Shown: positions 19,792-28,795, counted from the stretch's first letter. The stretch: DNA of 64,000 nt from Hyphomicrobiales bacterium (GCA_016716745.1 JADJVD010000001.1:124001-188000); one strand, 5' to 3'. The notes: generated by a model not told the origin, from the sequence alone. Numbers and translations are program-made.

Positions 19792-19878
19792 CCGCGTCCG
19801 CACCCGGTTTCGCCCGCAACACGCGGCTTCGCCCTTCCCTCTAGTCGAAAGCCGCCAGCGAGGGAACGGCGCGTGATC

Positions 19879-19907
19879 TTGACATATTTCTTATGATAGG
19901 ATACTTA
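19879..19907 (+). promoter_or_regulatory. Sigma70-like promoter for the S74 fibre-like gene
   Basis: TTGACA (19879-19884), 17 nt, TACTTA (19902-19907), then 23 nt to the ATG at 19931. The perfect -35 and ideal spacing stand out in a ~70% GC region. Confidence 0.7.
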
Positions 19908-19913
19908 TCCTAT
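19896..19913. promoter_or_regulatory. Operator-like palindrome over the -10 element
   Basis: ATAGGATA-CT-TATCCTAT is a perfect 8-bp inverted repeat with a 2-nt spacer, covering the -10 of the promoter. Such placement is typical of a repressor operator. The regulator is unknown. Confidence 0.6.
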
Positions 19914-19930
19914 ATTCACGGAGCGCCCGC

Positions 19931-21394
19931 ATGTCCGTCACCGACCATCTCTCCCTTCCCTTGATCGCCGCCGCGCAATCCCAGAAGCACGTCACCCACA
20001 ACGAGGCGCTGCTGGCGCTCGACGATCTGACCCAGCTGAGCGTCGTCAGCCGCAGCGCGGCGCTGCCGGCGACCGGCGCCGTCTCCGGCGAACGCCGGAT
20101 CGTCGCCTCTGGCGCGCAGCCAGGGTCCGTCGCTGTGTGGCGCGACGGGGTCTGGAGCTATCTCGCCCCGTGCAAGGGCTGGCGCGCCTATGTCGAGGAC
20201 GAGGCGCGCGCCGTGGTGTGGACCGGCGCGGCCTGGGCGGCGGAGACCAATCCGACGCCGATGGTCGGCGTCAACGCGACCGCCGATGCGACGACGCGGC
20301 TCGTCGTCAAGTCGAACGCCTGCCTGTTCAGCCATGACGACGCGACGCCGGGCGACGGCCATGCCCGGCTCGTCGTCAACAAGGCGCAGGCCGACCGCGC
20401 CGCCTCCCTGCTGTTGCAGACCGACTGGTCGGGCCGGGCCGAACTGACCTGCGAGGCGGGCGACGCGGTGGCGCTGAAGACGAGCGCGGACGGGGCGCTG
20501 TGGCGCTACGCGCTCGGCGCCGACGGAGCGGGGCAGATCGCCGTCGGCAAGAAGACGCCGACCGCCGCGCTCGACCTCAACTGCGCCGACGGCGGCGCCT
20601 TCGCCCTGTCGGCCGCGAACACGGCGCTGCTGATGACGCAGAGCGACGCCGGCGTCGACGCGCTCACTGCGCAGACCGACGTCAATCTGCGCTCGGCGGG
20701 GCTCGCGGCCGCGGGCGGCTACGTCTCGTTCTTCCGCCTGTCGCCGTCGACGGGCCACACCAATCTGCGCGTCTACCGCAGCGTCGGGACGGCGGCGATC
20801 AACGCGATGATCGGCGGCAACACGGCGACCACCTATTTCGCCGCAGCTGTCGGCAATGTCGGCGTCGGCACCTCCGCGCCGCATTCCAAGCTGACGGTGG
20901 CCGGCGTGACCGCGCCCTTCGCCGACAACGCCTACACGCTCGGCGCCTCGGGCTATCGCTGGTCGAGCGTCTATGCGGCGACCGGCGTCATCAACACCTC
21001 CGACGCGCGGCTGAAGCGCGACGTTTCGGACTGTCCGCTCGGCCTTTCCTTCGTGCGCGCGCTGCGGCCGCGCCTCTATCGCTGGGTCGACGGCGGCGCC
21101 GAGACGCGCAGCGTCGAGACGCCCTCGCAGGAGGCGCCGGGCGAGGCGGAGATGCGGATCGAGACGACGACGCGGCCGGGGCGCAGGCTGCACGCCGGTC
21201 TGATCGCGCAAGACGTCAAGGCGGCGCTCGACGCGGCGGGCGTCGATTGCGGGTTGTGGACGCTCGCCGACCCGGCCGACCCGAAGAGCGTGCAGTCGCT
21301 GCGCTACGACCAGATGATCGCGCCGCTGGTGCAGGCGGTGAAGGAGCTGGCCGACAGGCTCGACGCCGTGGAGGCGAAAGCCGCGAGCGCATGA
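19931..21394 (+). CDS. DUF2793 / peptidase S74 chaperone-domain tail-fibre-like protein
   Basis: A 487-residue protein. The N-terminal ~100 residues match the DUF2793 pattern of alphaproteobacterial phage and gene-transfer-agent-like proteins (AAAQSQKHVTHNEALLALDD; GSVAVWRDGVWSYLAP). The middle is a repetitive beta region (VGNVGVGTSAPHSKLTV). The C-terminal ~130 residues are an intramolecular chaperone of the endosialidase type: NTSDARLKRDV near 355 with the conserved Ser/Lys, then LIAQDVKAAL and a coiled-coil end (VKELADRLDAVEAK). Such domains trimerise the fibre and cleave themselves off. No lyase or hydrolase domain is recognised between. A strong promoter with a palindromic operator precedes it. 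No other phage genes are nearby. Confidence 0.82.
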   Translation: MSVTDHLSLPLIAAAQSQKHVTHNEALLALDDLTQLSVVSRSAALPATGAVSGERRIVASGAQPGSVAVWRDGVWSYLAPCKGWRAYVEDEARAVVWTGAAWAAETNPTPMVGVNATADATTRLVVKSNACLFSHDDATPGDGHARLVVNKAQADRAASLLLQTDWSGRAELTCEAGDAVALKTSADGALWRYALGADGAGQIAVGKKTPTAALDLNCADGGAFALSAANTALLMTQSDAGVDALTAQTDVNLRSAGLAAAGGYVSFFRLSPSTGHTNLRVYRSVGTAAINAMIGGNTATTYFAAAVGNVGVGTSAPHSKLTVAGVTAPFADNAYTLGASGYRWSSVYAATGVINTSDARLKRDVSDCPLGLSFVRALRPRLYRWVDGGAETRSVETPSQEAPGEAEMRIETTTRPGRRLHAGLIAQDVKAALDAAGVDCGLWTLADPADPKSVQSLRYDQMIAPLVQAVKELADRLDAVEAKAASA

Positions 21395-21395
21395 G

Positions 21396-22430
21396 TCAGG
21401 CGAGCGCGGCGTCGCGCGCGGACGCGAGGCGCTCCAGCCCCTCCTCCGCCACGACGGGACGGCGGCGGGCGACGTCGAAATAGAGCGGATAGCGGGCCAC
21501 CGCCGCGTCGATCAGCGCGTCGAGCGCGACGTCGCGGCGCGGCCGGCGGGCGAGGATCGCGGCGGCCTCGGCCGTCGCGGGCGAATCCTGCGTCAGGCCC
21601 CAGCCGGCGTAGAAGGGCGCGGCGAAGCAGCGCGCCGCCTTGCCCCGGATCAGCGCCTCGAAGCCGAGCTGGCTCGAGGCGGTCCACACCTCGTCCACTT
21701 CATCGAGCAGAGCGTGCGGATGCGCGCCGGAGGGAACGCGCGGCAGATCGGCCGCGCCGAGCATGCCGCGCGCGAGCCCGGCCTCGACGTCGGGATGCGT
21801 CTTGAGAAACACCGCCGCGCCCGTGCCGCGCGCCTCGTCCGCCGCCCGCGCCATTGCCACGAAGGCGGCCTCGTCCGCCCCCGCGCCCGGCAGCGACTGA
21901 TCGCCCGCCACCTGATCCAGCACGACGATGCGGCGCGCGCCCGCCGGCGCCTCCAGCGCCAGCGGCCGGTCGGGGACGTGATTGTATTTCGACAGGCGGC
22001 TGCGCACGATCAGATCGCGCAGGCGCGCGCCGCGCGCCAGCATGTCGGGGCCCGGCCGGGCGGCGATCAGCGCCTCGACGTCGCTGGCGGCGCGGCCGTC
22101 GAAATAGATTCCCGTCCGGTCGAGCACGAGCGACCAGGCCGGCGCGCCGCGCTTGCCGAGGCCGACCGAGCGGAAAAAACCGTCCTCCAGCGTCCAGCAG
22201 GGCAGGCCGCGCAGCGCCGCGAGCCGGCGCGCCCAGCGCCAGGAGGGCTTGCGCCCCCAACCCGCCGCGGCGTCGGCCGCCGCGAAGGGGTTTTCGAGGG
22301 CGACGACGCGCATCGGCGCCAGCGCCTCGGGCAGCCAGGGAAACAGGCGCGTCAGCCCGAGCGGCAGCGCCAGCCGCGCCGCCCCCGCCCTCTCCGCCGC
22401 GGCCTCGCCCGCCTCGCCTTCGCCACTCAA
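21396..22430 (-). CDS. Half-length KpsC-like capsule transferase
   Basis: A 344-residue protein equivalent to one KpsC half: LEDGFFRSVGLGKRG near residue 82, SRLSKYNHVPDRPL, LDQVAGDQSLPGAGAD, FLKTHPDVEAG, and SSQLGFEALIRGKA with FYAGWGLTQD. It is likely a beta-Kdo-type transferase that adds one linkage, or a diverged paralogue of the adjacent kpsC. Start TTG 22430 has GGGAGG 6 nt upstream. It is convergent with the fibre-like gene, with 1 nt between the stops. Confidence 0.85.
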   Translation of the reverse strand: MSGEGEAGEAAAERAGAARLALPLGLTRLFPWLPEALAPMRVVALENPFAAADAAAGWGRKPSWRWARRLAALRGLPCWTLEDGFFRSVGLGKRGAPAWSLVLDRTGIYFDGRAASDVEALIAARPGPDMLARGARLRDLIVRSRLSKYNHVPDRPLALEAPAGARRIVVLDQVAGDQSLPGAGADEAAFVAMARAADEARGTGAAVFLKTHPDVEAGLARGMLGAADLPRVPSGAHPHALLDEVDEVWTASSQLGFEALIRGKAARCFAAPFYAGWGLTQDSPATAEAAAILARRPRRDVALDALIDAAVARYPLYFDVARRRPVVAEEGLERLASARDAALA

Positions 22431-22603
22431 GACCCGCCTCCCGCTTCGGCCCGCACGGAGCCCGAGCGCGGCCGCCGCGTCAACCTGTGCGCCCGCGCAC
22501 TGCGCGCGCGGCGCCGGACCGGCCAGGCCCTATCGTCCAAAAGCCACGGTTTTCAACCCGATGGCCGCCGTGCTAGCAAGTCGCCGACTTCCACCCGGCG
22601 CCG

Positions 22604-23149
22604 ATGACCTTGCCCTTTCTCCATCCCGTCTTCCGCGAGATGAGCCTGCGCCCCGTCGAGGCGAGGGATCGCGACCGGCTGCTGGTCTGGCGCAACCGGC
22701 CGGAGGTGCGGGCCGGCATGTTCACGACCCACGAGATCGCGCCGGCCGAGCACGCGGCCTGGTTCGCCCGGCTGATCGCGAAGCCGAAGCCGTTCTACTT
22801 CATCGCCGAACATCTGGGACGACCCGTCGGCGTCGCCGGCTTCACCGATTGCGACGTGCAGAACCGGCGCGCGGAATGGAGCTTCCACATCGGCGAATAC
22901 GACGCCCCGCGCGGCGCCGGCTCGGCGATGGGCGCGCTCGCCATCGACGCCTTCTTCGCCGACGGCACCTTCGACAAGCTGTGCTGCAGCGTGCTCGACG
23001 GCAACGACGCCAGCCTGCGGATGCATCGCAAACTCGGCTTCGAGGAGGAAGGCTTCCGCCGCCGGCACGTCTGGCGCGAGGGCGTCGCCTGCGACGTGCA
23101 CGAGTTCGCCCTGTTCGCCGACAAATGGCGCGCGATGCGGGCGGGCTGA
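22604..23149 (+). CDS. pseH: GNAT N-acetyltransferase, PseH-like
   Basis: A 181-residue GNAT protein. PseH acetylates the 4-amino group of UDP-4-amino-4,6-dideoxy-beta-L-AltNAc. The opening MSLRPVEARDRDRLLVWRN is typical of PseH, followed by FTTHEIAPAEHAAWF, and the acetyl-CoA site is around GAGSAMGALAI. The C-terminal NDASLRMHRKLGFEEEG is standard GNAT motif B. It starts a plus-strand run with the next gene 2 nt away. It fills the PseH step missing from the pseBC cluster. Confidence 0.88.
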   Translation: MTLPFLHPVFREMSLRPVEARDRDRLLVWRNRPEVRAGMFTTHEIAPAEHAAWFARLIAKPKPFYFIAEHLGRPVGVAGFTDCDVQNRRAEWSFHIGEYDAPRGAGSAMGALAIDAFFADGTFDKLCCSVLDGNDASLRMHRKLGFEEEGFRRRHVWREGVACDVHEFALFADKWRAMRAG

Positions 23150-23151
23150 CG

Positions 23152-23859
23152 ATGAGCCCCGCGCCCGAGCTCGCCCTCGCCCTGTCCATGCCGCGCCCGC
23201 GCATCGCCGCGCTGCTGCGCCGCCAGCTCGGCTCGCTGTTCGAGTTCGACGAGGCGGCCGACGGCGCGTCGCTCGATGCGGCGCTCGCCGGCGCGCTCGA
23301 AGATGTGGCGGTCTGCTTTCGGCCGGCGCGCAACAAATATTTCCATCGCGACGGCGCGCCGTGGTTCGATCCGTTCCACTCCGGGCAGAACACGATCTTC
23401 CTGTACTATCTGTCGCGCCGTCTGGCGCGCGGCGGCGCGACGAGTCTGGCCGACCGCGCCTACGGCCTCAACAAGGCGCTGAACGGCCTCGATCTCTATC
23501 ACGGCGTCGAGATGCCGGCGGTGTTCGGCCTCGATCATCCGGTCGGCTCGGTGATCGGGCGGGCGCGGATCGGCGAAGGCTTCTTCTTCTGCCAGAACTG
23601 CACCGTCGGCTCGAGCCGGGGCGTGTTTCCCACGCTCGGGCGCGAGGTGACGATGTTCGCCTACGCCGCCGTGATCGGGCGCTGCGCGATCGGCGATCGC
23701 GTCATCCTCGGCGCGGGGACGATGGTGGTGGATCAGGATGTGCCCGCGATGAGCGTCGTCACGGGCCGCTCGCCGCATCTCGACATCCGGCCGATGCGGG
23801 AGGAGAGCTTCCTGCGTCGCGCCTATTTCGAGCCCGCGCTGCTCGGCGCGCCCGGTTAG
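23152..23859 (+). CDS. Left-handed beta-helix acetyltransferase (serine acetyltransferase-like)
   Basis: A 235-residue protein with a helical N-terminus and a hexapeptide-repeat C-terminus (HPVGSVIGRARIGEGFFFCQ, IGRCAIGDRVILGAGTMVV), resembling CysE-type O-acetyltransferases. In a polysaccharide cluster it may O-acetylate a sugar or sugar precursor. The substrate is not readable, and a cysteine-synthesis role is less likely given the neighbours. It begins 2 nt after pseH and is followed by the SGNH gene after a 61-nt gap. Confidence 0.8.
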   Translation: MSPAPELALALSMPRPRIAALLRRQLGSLFEFDEAADGASLDAALAGALEDVAVCFRPARNKYFHRDGAPWFDPFHSGQNTIFLYYLSRRLARGGATSLADRAYGLNKALNGLDLYHGVEMPAVFGLDHPVGSVIGRARIGEGFFFCQNCTVGSSRGVFPTLGREVTMFAYAAVIGRCAIGDRVILGAGTMVVDQDVPAMSVVTGRSPHLDIRPMREESFLRRAYFEPALLGAPG

Positions 23860-23920
23860 GGCGGCGTGGCGCGGGCATGCGGCGCGTAGACGGCGCCGAC
23901 TTTTTTCAGGAGCGTATTTT

Positions 23921-24586
23921 GTGACCAGACCCAATTCCTTCGTGCATATCGTGCTCGAGACCGATTCGCTCGGGCTGCCGCGCCCGTGGAACGCCAAGCG
24001 CGCCGAAGAGGCGCCGGAGCAGTTCTTCCGCTACCGCGAGACCTATCCCTATCTGCTGCTCAGGCTGATGCGCGACGCCTGCCCCGACAGCGAGGTGCTC
24101 GTCACCAATCTCGGCCAGCGCGCCAGCACCATGTCGGCCGCCGCGATCAAGCGCGCCGATCTGCTTGGCTACATGGAGCCGAGCGCCGCGATCATCCATC
24201 ACGGCGTCGTCGACTGCTGGGTGCGCGAGAACGAGGCGCGGCGCTTCCGCGTGCCGGCCGAAGAGTTTCGCGGCTATATCAACCAGGTGCTCGAAACCAA
24301 GGCGACGCAGGCGCCGCAACTTCCGCTGATTTTCATCGGCATCATGCCGACGACGGCCGCGATGCTGGCGCGCGTGCCCGAACAGAACGACATCATCGCG
24401 CAGTACAACGACATCCTGCGCGAATGCGTGGCCGGCAAGGCCATCCTCTTCGACGTGGAGCGCATGTTCAGCCACATGATCGAGCAGGTCGTCCATCTGG
24501 ACGGCCACCATCTGTCGCGCACCGGGCACCGGCTCTATGCGGACGAGCTGTTCCGCCTGCTGCTCGTCAACGGCGTCGGCGCATGA
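23921..24586 (+). CDS. SGNH/GDSL-like hydrolase or esterase-like protein
   Basis: A 221-residue protein with GTG start 23921 preceded by AGGAG 9 nt upstream. ETDSLG near residue 15 may be block I (Asp-Ser). The C-terminal LDGHHLSRTGHRLYADEL is the DxxH-type block V of SGNH hydrolases. Block II and III residues are weak (TNLGQRAS; IIHHGVVD). A function in removing or transferring acetyl groups on the glycan is plausible beside the acetyltransferase. The stop overlaps the next start (ATGA). Confidence 0.72.
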   Translation: MTRPNSFVHIVLETDSLGLPRPWNAKRAEEAPEQFFRYRETYPYLLLRLMRDACPDSEVLVTNLGQRASTMSAAAIKRADLLGYMEPSAAIIHHGVVDCWVRENEARRFRVPAEEFRGYINQVLETKATQAPQLPLIFIGIMPTTAAMLARVPEQNDIIAQYNDILRECVAGKAILFDVERMFSHMIEQVVHLDGHHLSRTGHRLYADELFRLLLVNGVGA

Positions 24587-27432
24587 GCGGCGAGAACCGC
24601 GAATCCGGGACGGCGCATGACGTCGCGCTCGCGCAGGTGCGCGAGGGGCGCCGGGCGCTGGCGGCGGGCGACTTCGCCGCCGCCGAGACGGCGCTGCGCA
24701 AGGCGCTCGCCGCCGATCCCGGCCAGCACGTCGCCTCGCGCCATCTGATCCAGCTGCTCGAACGGCAGAAGCGTTTCGCCGACGCCATCGTCGAGATCGA
24801 CCGGCTGACGGCGCTCGGCCATAGCGACGCCTCGCTGGCGCTCAGGCGCGGCGTGTCGCTAGCCAGCCTCGACAGGCTGGACGAGGCGCAGGCGGCGATG
24901 CGCGAGGTGTTCGAGCGCGATCCGGGCCAGCCCGCGGCGGCGGCGCATTATTCGGCGCTGCTGGAGCGGCTCGACCGCGCCGACGAGGCCTCGGCCGTTC
25001 TGATGCGCGCGCTCAAGGCGCGCCCGGACGACGAGATCCTGTGGCTGCGCATGGGCGTGCTGCTGGTCGGCATGGAGCGCGGCCGCGAGGCGCTGATCGC
25101 GCTGCGCCAGACGCTGAAGCTCGCGCCCGGATCGGTTCCCGCGATCACGCATCTGGCCGCCGAACTGACCCGGCAGGGCCAGAGCGACGAGGCCTACGAG
25201 ACTCTGCGCGAAGGCGCCAAGGCGGCGCCGGACGCCATTCCCGTGCTGCTGGCGCTGGGCGCGGCGGCGTTCGAGCGCGAGGCGACTGTGGCCGCCGACG
25301 CCTATCGCGCCATCCTCGCCCTGCAACCTCTGCACAAGGCCGCCGCGCTGCGGCTCTGCGCGCTGCTGCTGCGCGCCGGCGACCGCGCGGGCGCGGCCGA
25401 GGCGCTGCGCCCGGCCGCCGCCGCCCATCCCGACGACGCGACGCTGACGGGCAAGCTCGCGGCGATCGAGAAGGGCCTGCGCGCGCCGCCGAAGCCCGCC
25501 GCCGCGCCTCTCGCCGCAGCGCCCGCCGAGCCCGCGCCTGCCGAGCCCGGCGCGGCGATCCTGGAGGCGGCCGCGCGCGCCGCGCCGCTGGCGCTCAGCT
25601 TCGACGCCGAACTCGCCGCCGCCGCGCATGGCCTCGGCGAGGCGGTGGACGTCGGGCCCGACCGCCTGCCCGAGCGCGTCGGCTGGGATCCGCAACGCCG
25701 CCGCATCTGGGAGGGGCGCGCCGTCGCCGCCTTCGACCGATGGGCGACGCTGCGCCCCGAACAGATCGAGGAGGCGCTCGCCTACGCCGCGCCGCAGAAT
25801 GTCGAGGCGATGGTCGCGCTGGCCGCGCCCGGCGGCGCCGTCGTGGCGCTGGCGAGCGGCAGGGGCCTGGCGCTCGCCGCCCTGACGATGGCGCGCGCCG
25901 GCGCGCCGTTCCGCATTCTCGTCGCCGACGACCCGGCGCCGCGCCGTCTGGCGCAGGCCGGCCTGCTGCCGGCCGAGGCGTTGTTCGAGGCGCAGGCGGG
26001 CGAGCCGGCCGCCGCCTTCGCGCAGCTCTCCCGCTTCCTGCGCGAGACCAACGGGCTCGTGCTCTGCCCGCCGCCGGCGGGCGAGGCGATGCCGTGGATC
26101 ACGCTGGCCGCCATCGCGCGCGCGCCCGCGTATCGCTGCGCGGTCGAGGCCGGCGGCGACGCGTTCCGGCTCGCCCTGACGCGCGGACCGGACGCGCCGG
26201 TCGGACGCCCGCTCGAGGAGTGGCGGGCGGAGTGGCTGCGCTTTCTGGCGCCGTCGCGCGCGGCCGGGCCCGACCGGCCGTTCGCGCTCGACGCGCGCGC
26301 CGGGCGGATCGACCTCGGCGACGGCGCGCCGACCGCCGAGCCGACCGACCTTCCCTTCGCCGCAGGCGCCGAGGCGCGCCGCCCCTCGCCGAAATGGACG
26401 TTCGACCGGGAGGGGACGCTGCGCCTCGCCCTGCCGGGCGCGGCCGCGCTCGATTGGCCGGGCGACGGCGGCGCGCCGCGCCTGCTGATCGAGCCGGCGG
26501 CCGTCAACCGTTTCGCGCAGCCCGACTGGGGACTCGTCTGGCGCGCCGGGCCGGAGGGCGGGCTCGCCTCGAACGGCGGCTATCGCATCGAGGCGCCGAA
26601 GGGGGCCGCCGTCGCCGTCTCCGGCGAGGGCGAGGAGCTGGGGCTGCGCTATCTCGAACTCTATCTCGGCGCCGGCGCCGAGGCGGCGACGTTCCGTCTC
26701 GTTGTGGCCGACGGCGAGGACTCGGCGCCCGTGCGCGCCGGCGACCGGCTCGCCCTGTCGATCTTCGCGCGCGCCCCGCAGGACGGGGCGACGGCGCGGC
26801 TGCGCTGGGCCTGCGCCTTCCTGAGCTCTGGGGGCGATATCGTCTCGCAGTGGCGGGAGACGTCCGACGCCGCCGTCGGGCAGACGCTGGCGCGCCATTG
26901 CGCCGCGCCGCCGCCCGCCCCCGCCGGCGCGAGCCAGGCGCGCCTGTGGCTCGAGATCGAGGCGCCCGCCGGCCACTCCGTGCGGCTGCGTCTGCATCAC
27001 CACCAATGCGAGAGCGGCGCCGCCGCGACCTCGCCGATCCGCGCGCTCGGCCCCCGCCCCTATCGGCGGGCGGCCGACCTGCTGCGCCTGCCGGCGCTCG
27101 CGGGCGGACGCGGCGAGCTGTCGCTCGGCTTCGCCGCCGGCGCGGGCGACGTCGCCCTCGTCCGCGACGGCGAGGGGCGGCTGGCGATCGGGCGCGTGGC
27201 GACGGGGGAGATCGTGCTGGTGGCCGAGGAGCGCACGGTGCGCCGGATCGCCGCGCCGGCCGGCGACGGCGGCGTGACGTTGCGCCTCAATCCCGAGGGG
27301 ATCGAACTCGAAGTCGCGGGCCAGGCGACCGCCCGCGCCTCGCTGTCCGAGCCGGTCGAGAGCGCGTTGCGCATCGGCGGCGAGGGCGCGCTCGGCCTGA
27401 CGCGACTCGCGTGGCGGCCGGGACGGCGCTGA
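24583..27432 (+). CDS. Large TPR protein with C-terminal beta-rich domain
   Basis: A 949-residue protein. Residues 1-300 are clear TPR units (AETALRKALAADPGQHVAS, EALIALRQTLKLAPGSVPA). An Ala/Pro linker near 305-330 precedes an alpha/beta middle region about 365-560 (VVALASGRGLALAALTMAR) that I do not recognise. From ~600 there is a beta-rich, carbohydrate-binding-like part (RYLELYLGAGAEAATFRLVV). The start overlaps the SGNH stop as ATGA. It is the third TPR protein of the locus and probably a scaffold or transferase for the polysaccharide. No catalytic residue can be named. Confidence 0.75.
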   Translation: MSGENRESGTAHDVALAQVREGRRALAAGDFAAAETALRKALAADPGQHVASRHLIQLLERQKRFADAIVEIDRLTALGHSDASLALRRGVSLASLDRLDEAQAAMREVFERDPGQPAAAAHYSALLERLDRADEASAVLMRALKARPDDEILWLRMGVLLVGMERGREALIALRQTLKLAPGSVPAITHLAAELTRQGQSDEAYETLREGAKAAPDAIPVLLALGAAAFEREATVAADAYRAILALQPLHKAAALRLCALLLRAGDRAGAAEALRPAAAAHPDDATLTGKLAAIEKGLRAPPKPAAAPLAAAPAEPAPAEPGAAILEAAARAAPLALSFDAELAAAAHGLGEAVDVGPDRLPERVGWDPQRRRIWEGRAVAAFDRWATLRPEQIEEALAYAAPQNVEAMVALAAPGGAVVALASGRGLALAALTMARAGAPFRILVADDPAPRRLAQAGLLPAEALFEAQAGEPAAAFAQLSRFLRETNGLVLCPPPAGEAMPWITLAAIARAPAYRCAVEAGGDAFRLALTRGPDAPVGRPLEEWRAEWLRFLAPSRAAGPDRPFALDARAGRIDLGDGAPTAEPTDLPFAAGAEARRPSPKWTFDREGTLRLALPGAAALDWPGDGGAPRLLIEPAAVNRFAQPDWGLVWRAGPEGGLASNGGYRIEAPKGAAVAVSGEGEELGLRYLELYLGAGAEAATFRLVVADGEDSAPVRAGDRLALSIFARAPQDGATARLRWACAFLSSGGDIVSQWRETSDAAVGQTLARHCAAPPPAPAGASQARLWLEIEAPAGHSVRLRLHHHQCESGAAATSPIRALGPRPYRRAADLLRLPALAGGRGELSLGFAAGAGDVALVRDGEGRLAIGRVATGEIVLVAEERTVRRIAAPAGDGGVTLRLNPEGIELEVAGQATARASLSEPVESALRIGGEGALGLTRLAWRPGRR

Positions 27433-27523
27433 GCCGATCCGCGCCCCACTCGCGCCGCGTTCTTGCGGCTCACATACGGCTCGCCGGCGAATATTGCTCC
27501 CGGCGCGAGGGAAGGACGACAGC

Positions 27524-28795
27524 ATGATCTTTGCGCGAAGGACCGCCGCGGTTCGGCGGATGACGGTCGCGGCGGCGCTCGCCGCCGGTCTCGGGCTCGG
27601 GCTGGCGACGCATGGCGCGTCGGCGCAGGCGCCGCAGGAGGCGCCGGCGCGCCCGCGCGTCGTCAACGAATTGCCGAAGCCGTGGGAAACCTACGCGGCC
27701 CGTCCGCTGGCGCGCGCGGCGGCCGAGCCGGACGCGCGGCAACTGCCCGTCGCCGTCGGCCATCTGCGCGCCACGGGCTACACGCATTTCAGCGTGATGA
27801 GCCGCGGCAAGGACGGGCGGCTGAACCTGTTCTCCTATGTCGGCGCGCAGCACCAGAGCGGCAAGGAAAGCGCCATCGACTACCGCTTCTCGACCGATCA
27901 CGGCGCGACATGGACGACGCGCCGCCTGCTCGACGGCGCCGGCCAGGGCGTCGACTGGCGCATCGGCGCCTCGGGCGTCGGGCGCGGCGGGCGCATCCTC
28001 CTCGTGCTGGTGCGCATCGACCTGACGACGCAGACCAACACGATCGGTTCGATCCATTCCGACGACAATGGCGCGACATGGTCGGAATACACCGAGCTGA
28101 AGCAGGATCCGCCGAGCCCGTTCGGCGGCAAGGGCAGCCAGGTCGTCACCTACGGGCAGATCAAGTCGACGCCCTCGGGCCGGCTGGTGATGATGGCCTA
28201 TGTGGGTCCGTTCAATTTCTCGATGACGAGCGACGACAACGGCGCGAGCTGGCGGCGCACGACGATGGTGCGCTCGGACGTCCCCTATTCGGAGGCGGCG
28301 GTGCAGCCGATCGACGACGACAACTGGGTGTCCGTCTTCCGCATCGACCGCGGCCGCACGCAGATGGCGCAGTTCGTCACCCACGACGCCGGCGCGACCT
28401 GGCAGGATCTCGGCCCACTCAACATCCCGCTTTCGCCCGGCTACGTCTCGCCGACGCTCGACCTCGTGCGCGCCGACGGGCGTGCGACGCTGGTGCTCGG
28501 CGTGACCGACCGCACCACCGGCCAGTCGACGCTGCGCACGGCCGACCCCGCGCAGGCGACCCAGTCGGCGCAGGTCTGGAGCGGGCCGCGCGTCTTCGCG
28601 CAGGGCCTGCGCGTGCGCTCGGGCTACCAGACCGCCGCGCCCGACCCGGCCTGCGACCGGCTGGTGATCGCCAACCATCGCGAGACCTCGGCGGCGACCG
28701 CGAACCTCGAAGTGGCGATGGTCAAATTCTCCGACCTGCTGCCCGGCCACGCGCCGCACCCGGTCTCGGGCGCGGCCTGTCCGTTGCCGCACTGA
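27524..28795 (+). CDS. Secreted sialidase-fold (BNR/Asp-box) protein
   Basis: A 423-residue protein with an N-terminal signal peptide (Arg-rich start, hydrophobic AAALAAGLGLGLA, cleavage near ASAQA). Four Asp-boxes are spaced as in six-bladed propellers: STDHGATW (~123), SDDNGATW (~179), SDDNGASW (~236) and THDAGATW (~286). ATG 27524 has GGAAGGA upstream and was chosen over in-frame TTG 27494. This repeat pattern defines the exo-sialidase superfamily. The usual N-terminal FRIP motif and complete Arg triad were not identified, so activity is unproven. In a pseudaminic acid locus it could trim or bind nonulosonic acids in the periplasm or outside the cell. Confidence 0.82.
   Translation: MIFARRTAAVRRMTVAAALAAGLGLGLATHGASAQAPQEAPARPRVVNELPKPWETYAARPLARAAAEPDARQLPVAVGHLRATGYTHFSVMSRGKDGRLNLFSYVGAQHQSGKESAIDYRFSTDHGATWTTRRLLDGAGQGVDWRIGASGVGRGGRILLVLVRIDLTTQTNTIGSIHSDDNGATWSEYTELKQDPPSPFGGKGSQVVTYGQIKSTPSGRLVMMAYVGPFNFSMTSDDNGASWRRTTMVRSDVPYSEAAVQPIDDDNWVSVFRIDRGRTQMAQFVTHDAGATWQDLGPLNIPLSPGYVSPTLDLVRADGRATLVLGVTDRTTGQSTLRTADPAQATQSAQVWSGPRVFAQGLRVRSGYQTAAPDPACDRLVIANHRETSAATANLEVAMVKFSDLLPGHAPHPVSGAACPLPH

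Noticed and set aside
19423..19803. Separate small gene upstream of kpsC
   Set aside because: Only its first ~25 codons look natural and they continue into KpsC after a one-base correction; the rest is frame-shadow.
19931..21394. Part of a prophage
   Set aside because: No capsid, portal, terminase, integrase or attachment-site repeat is seen around it.
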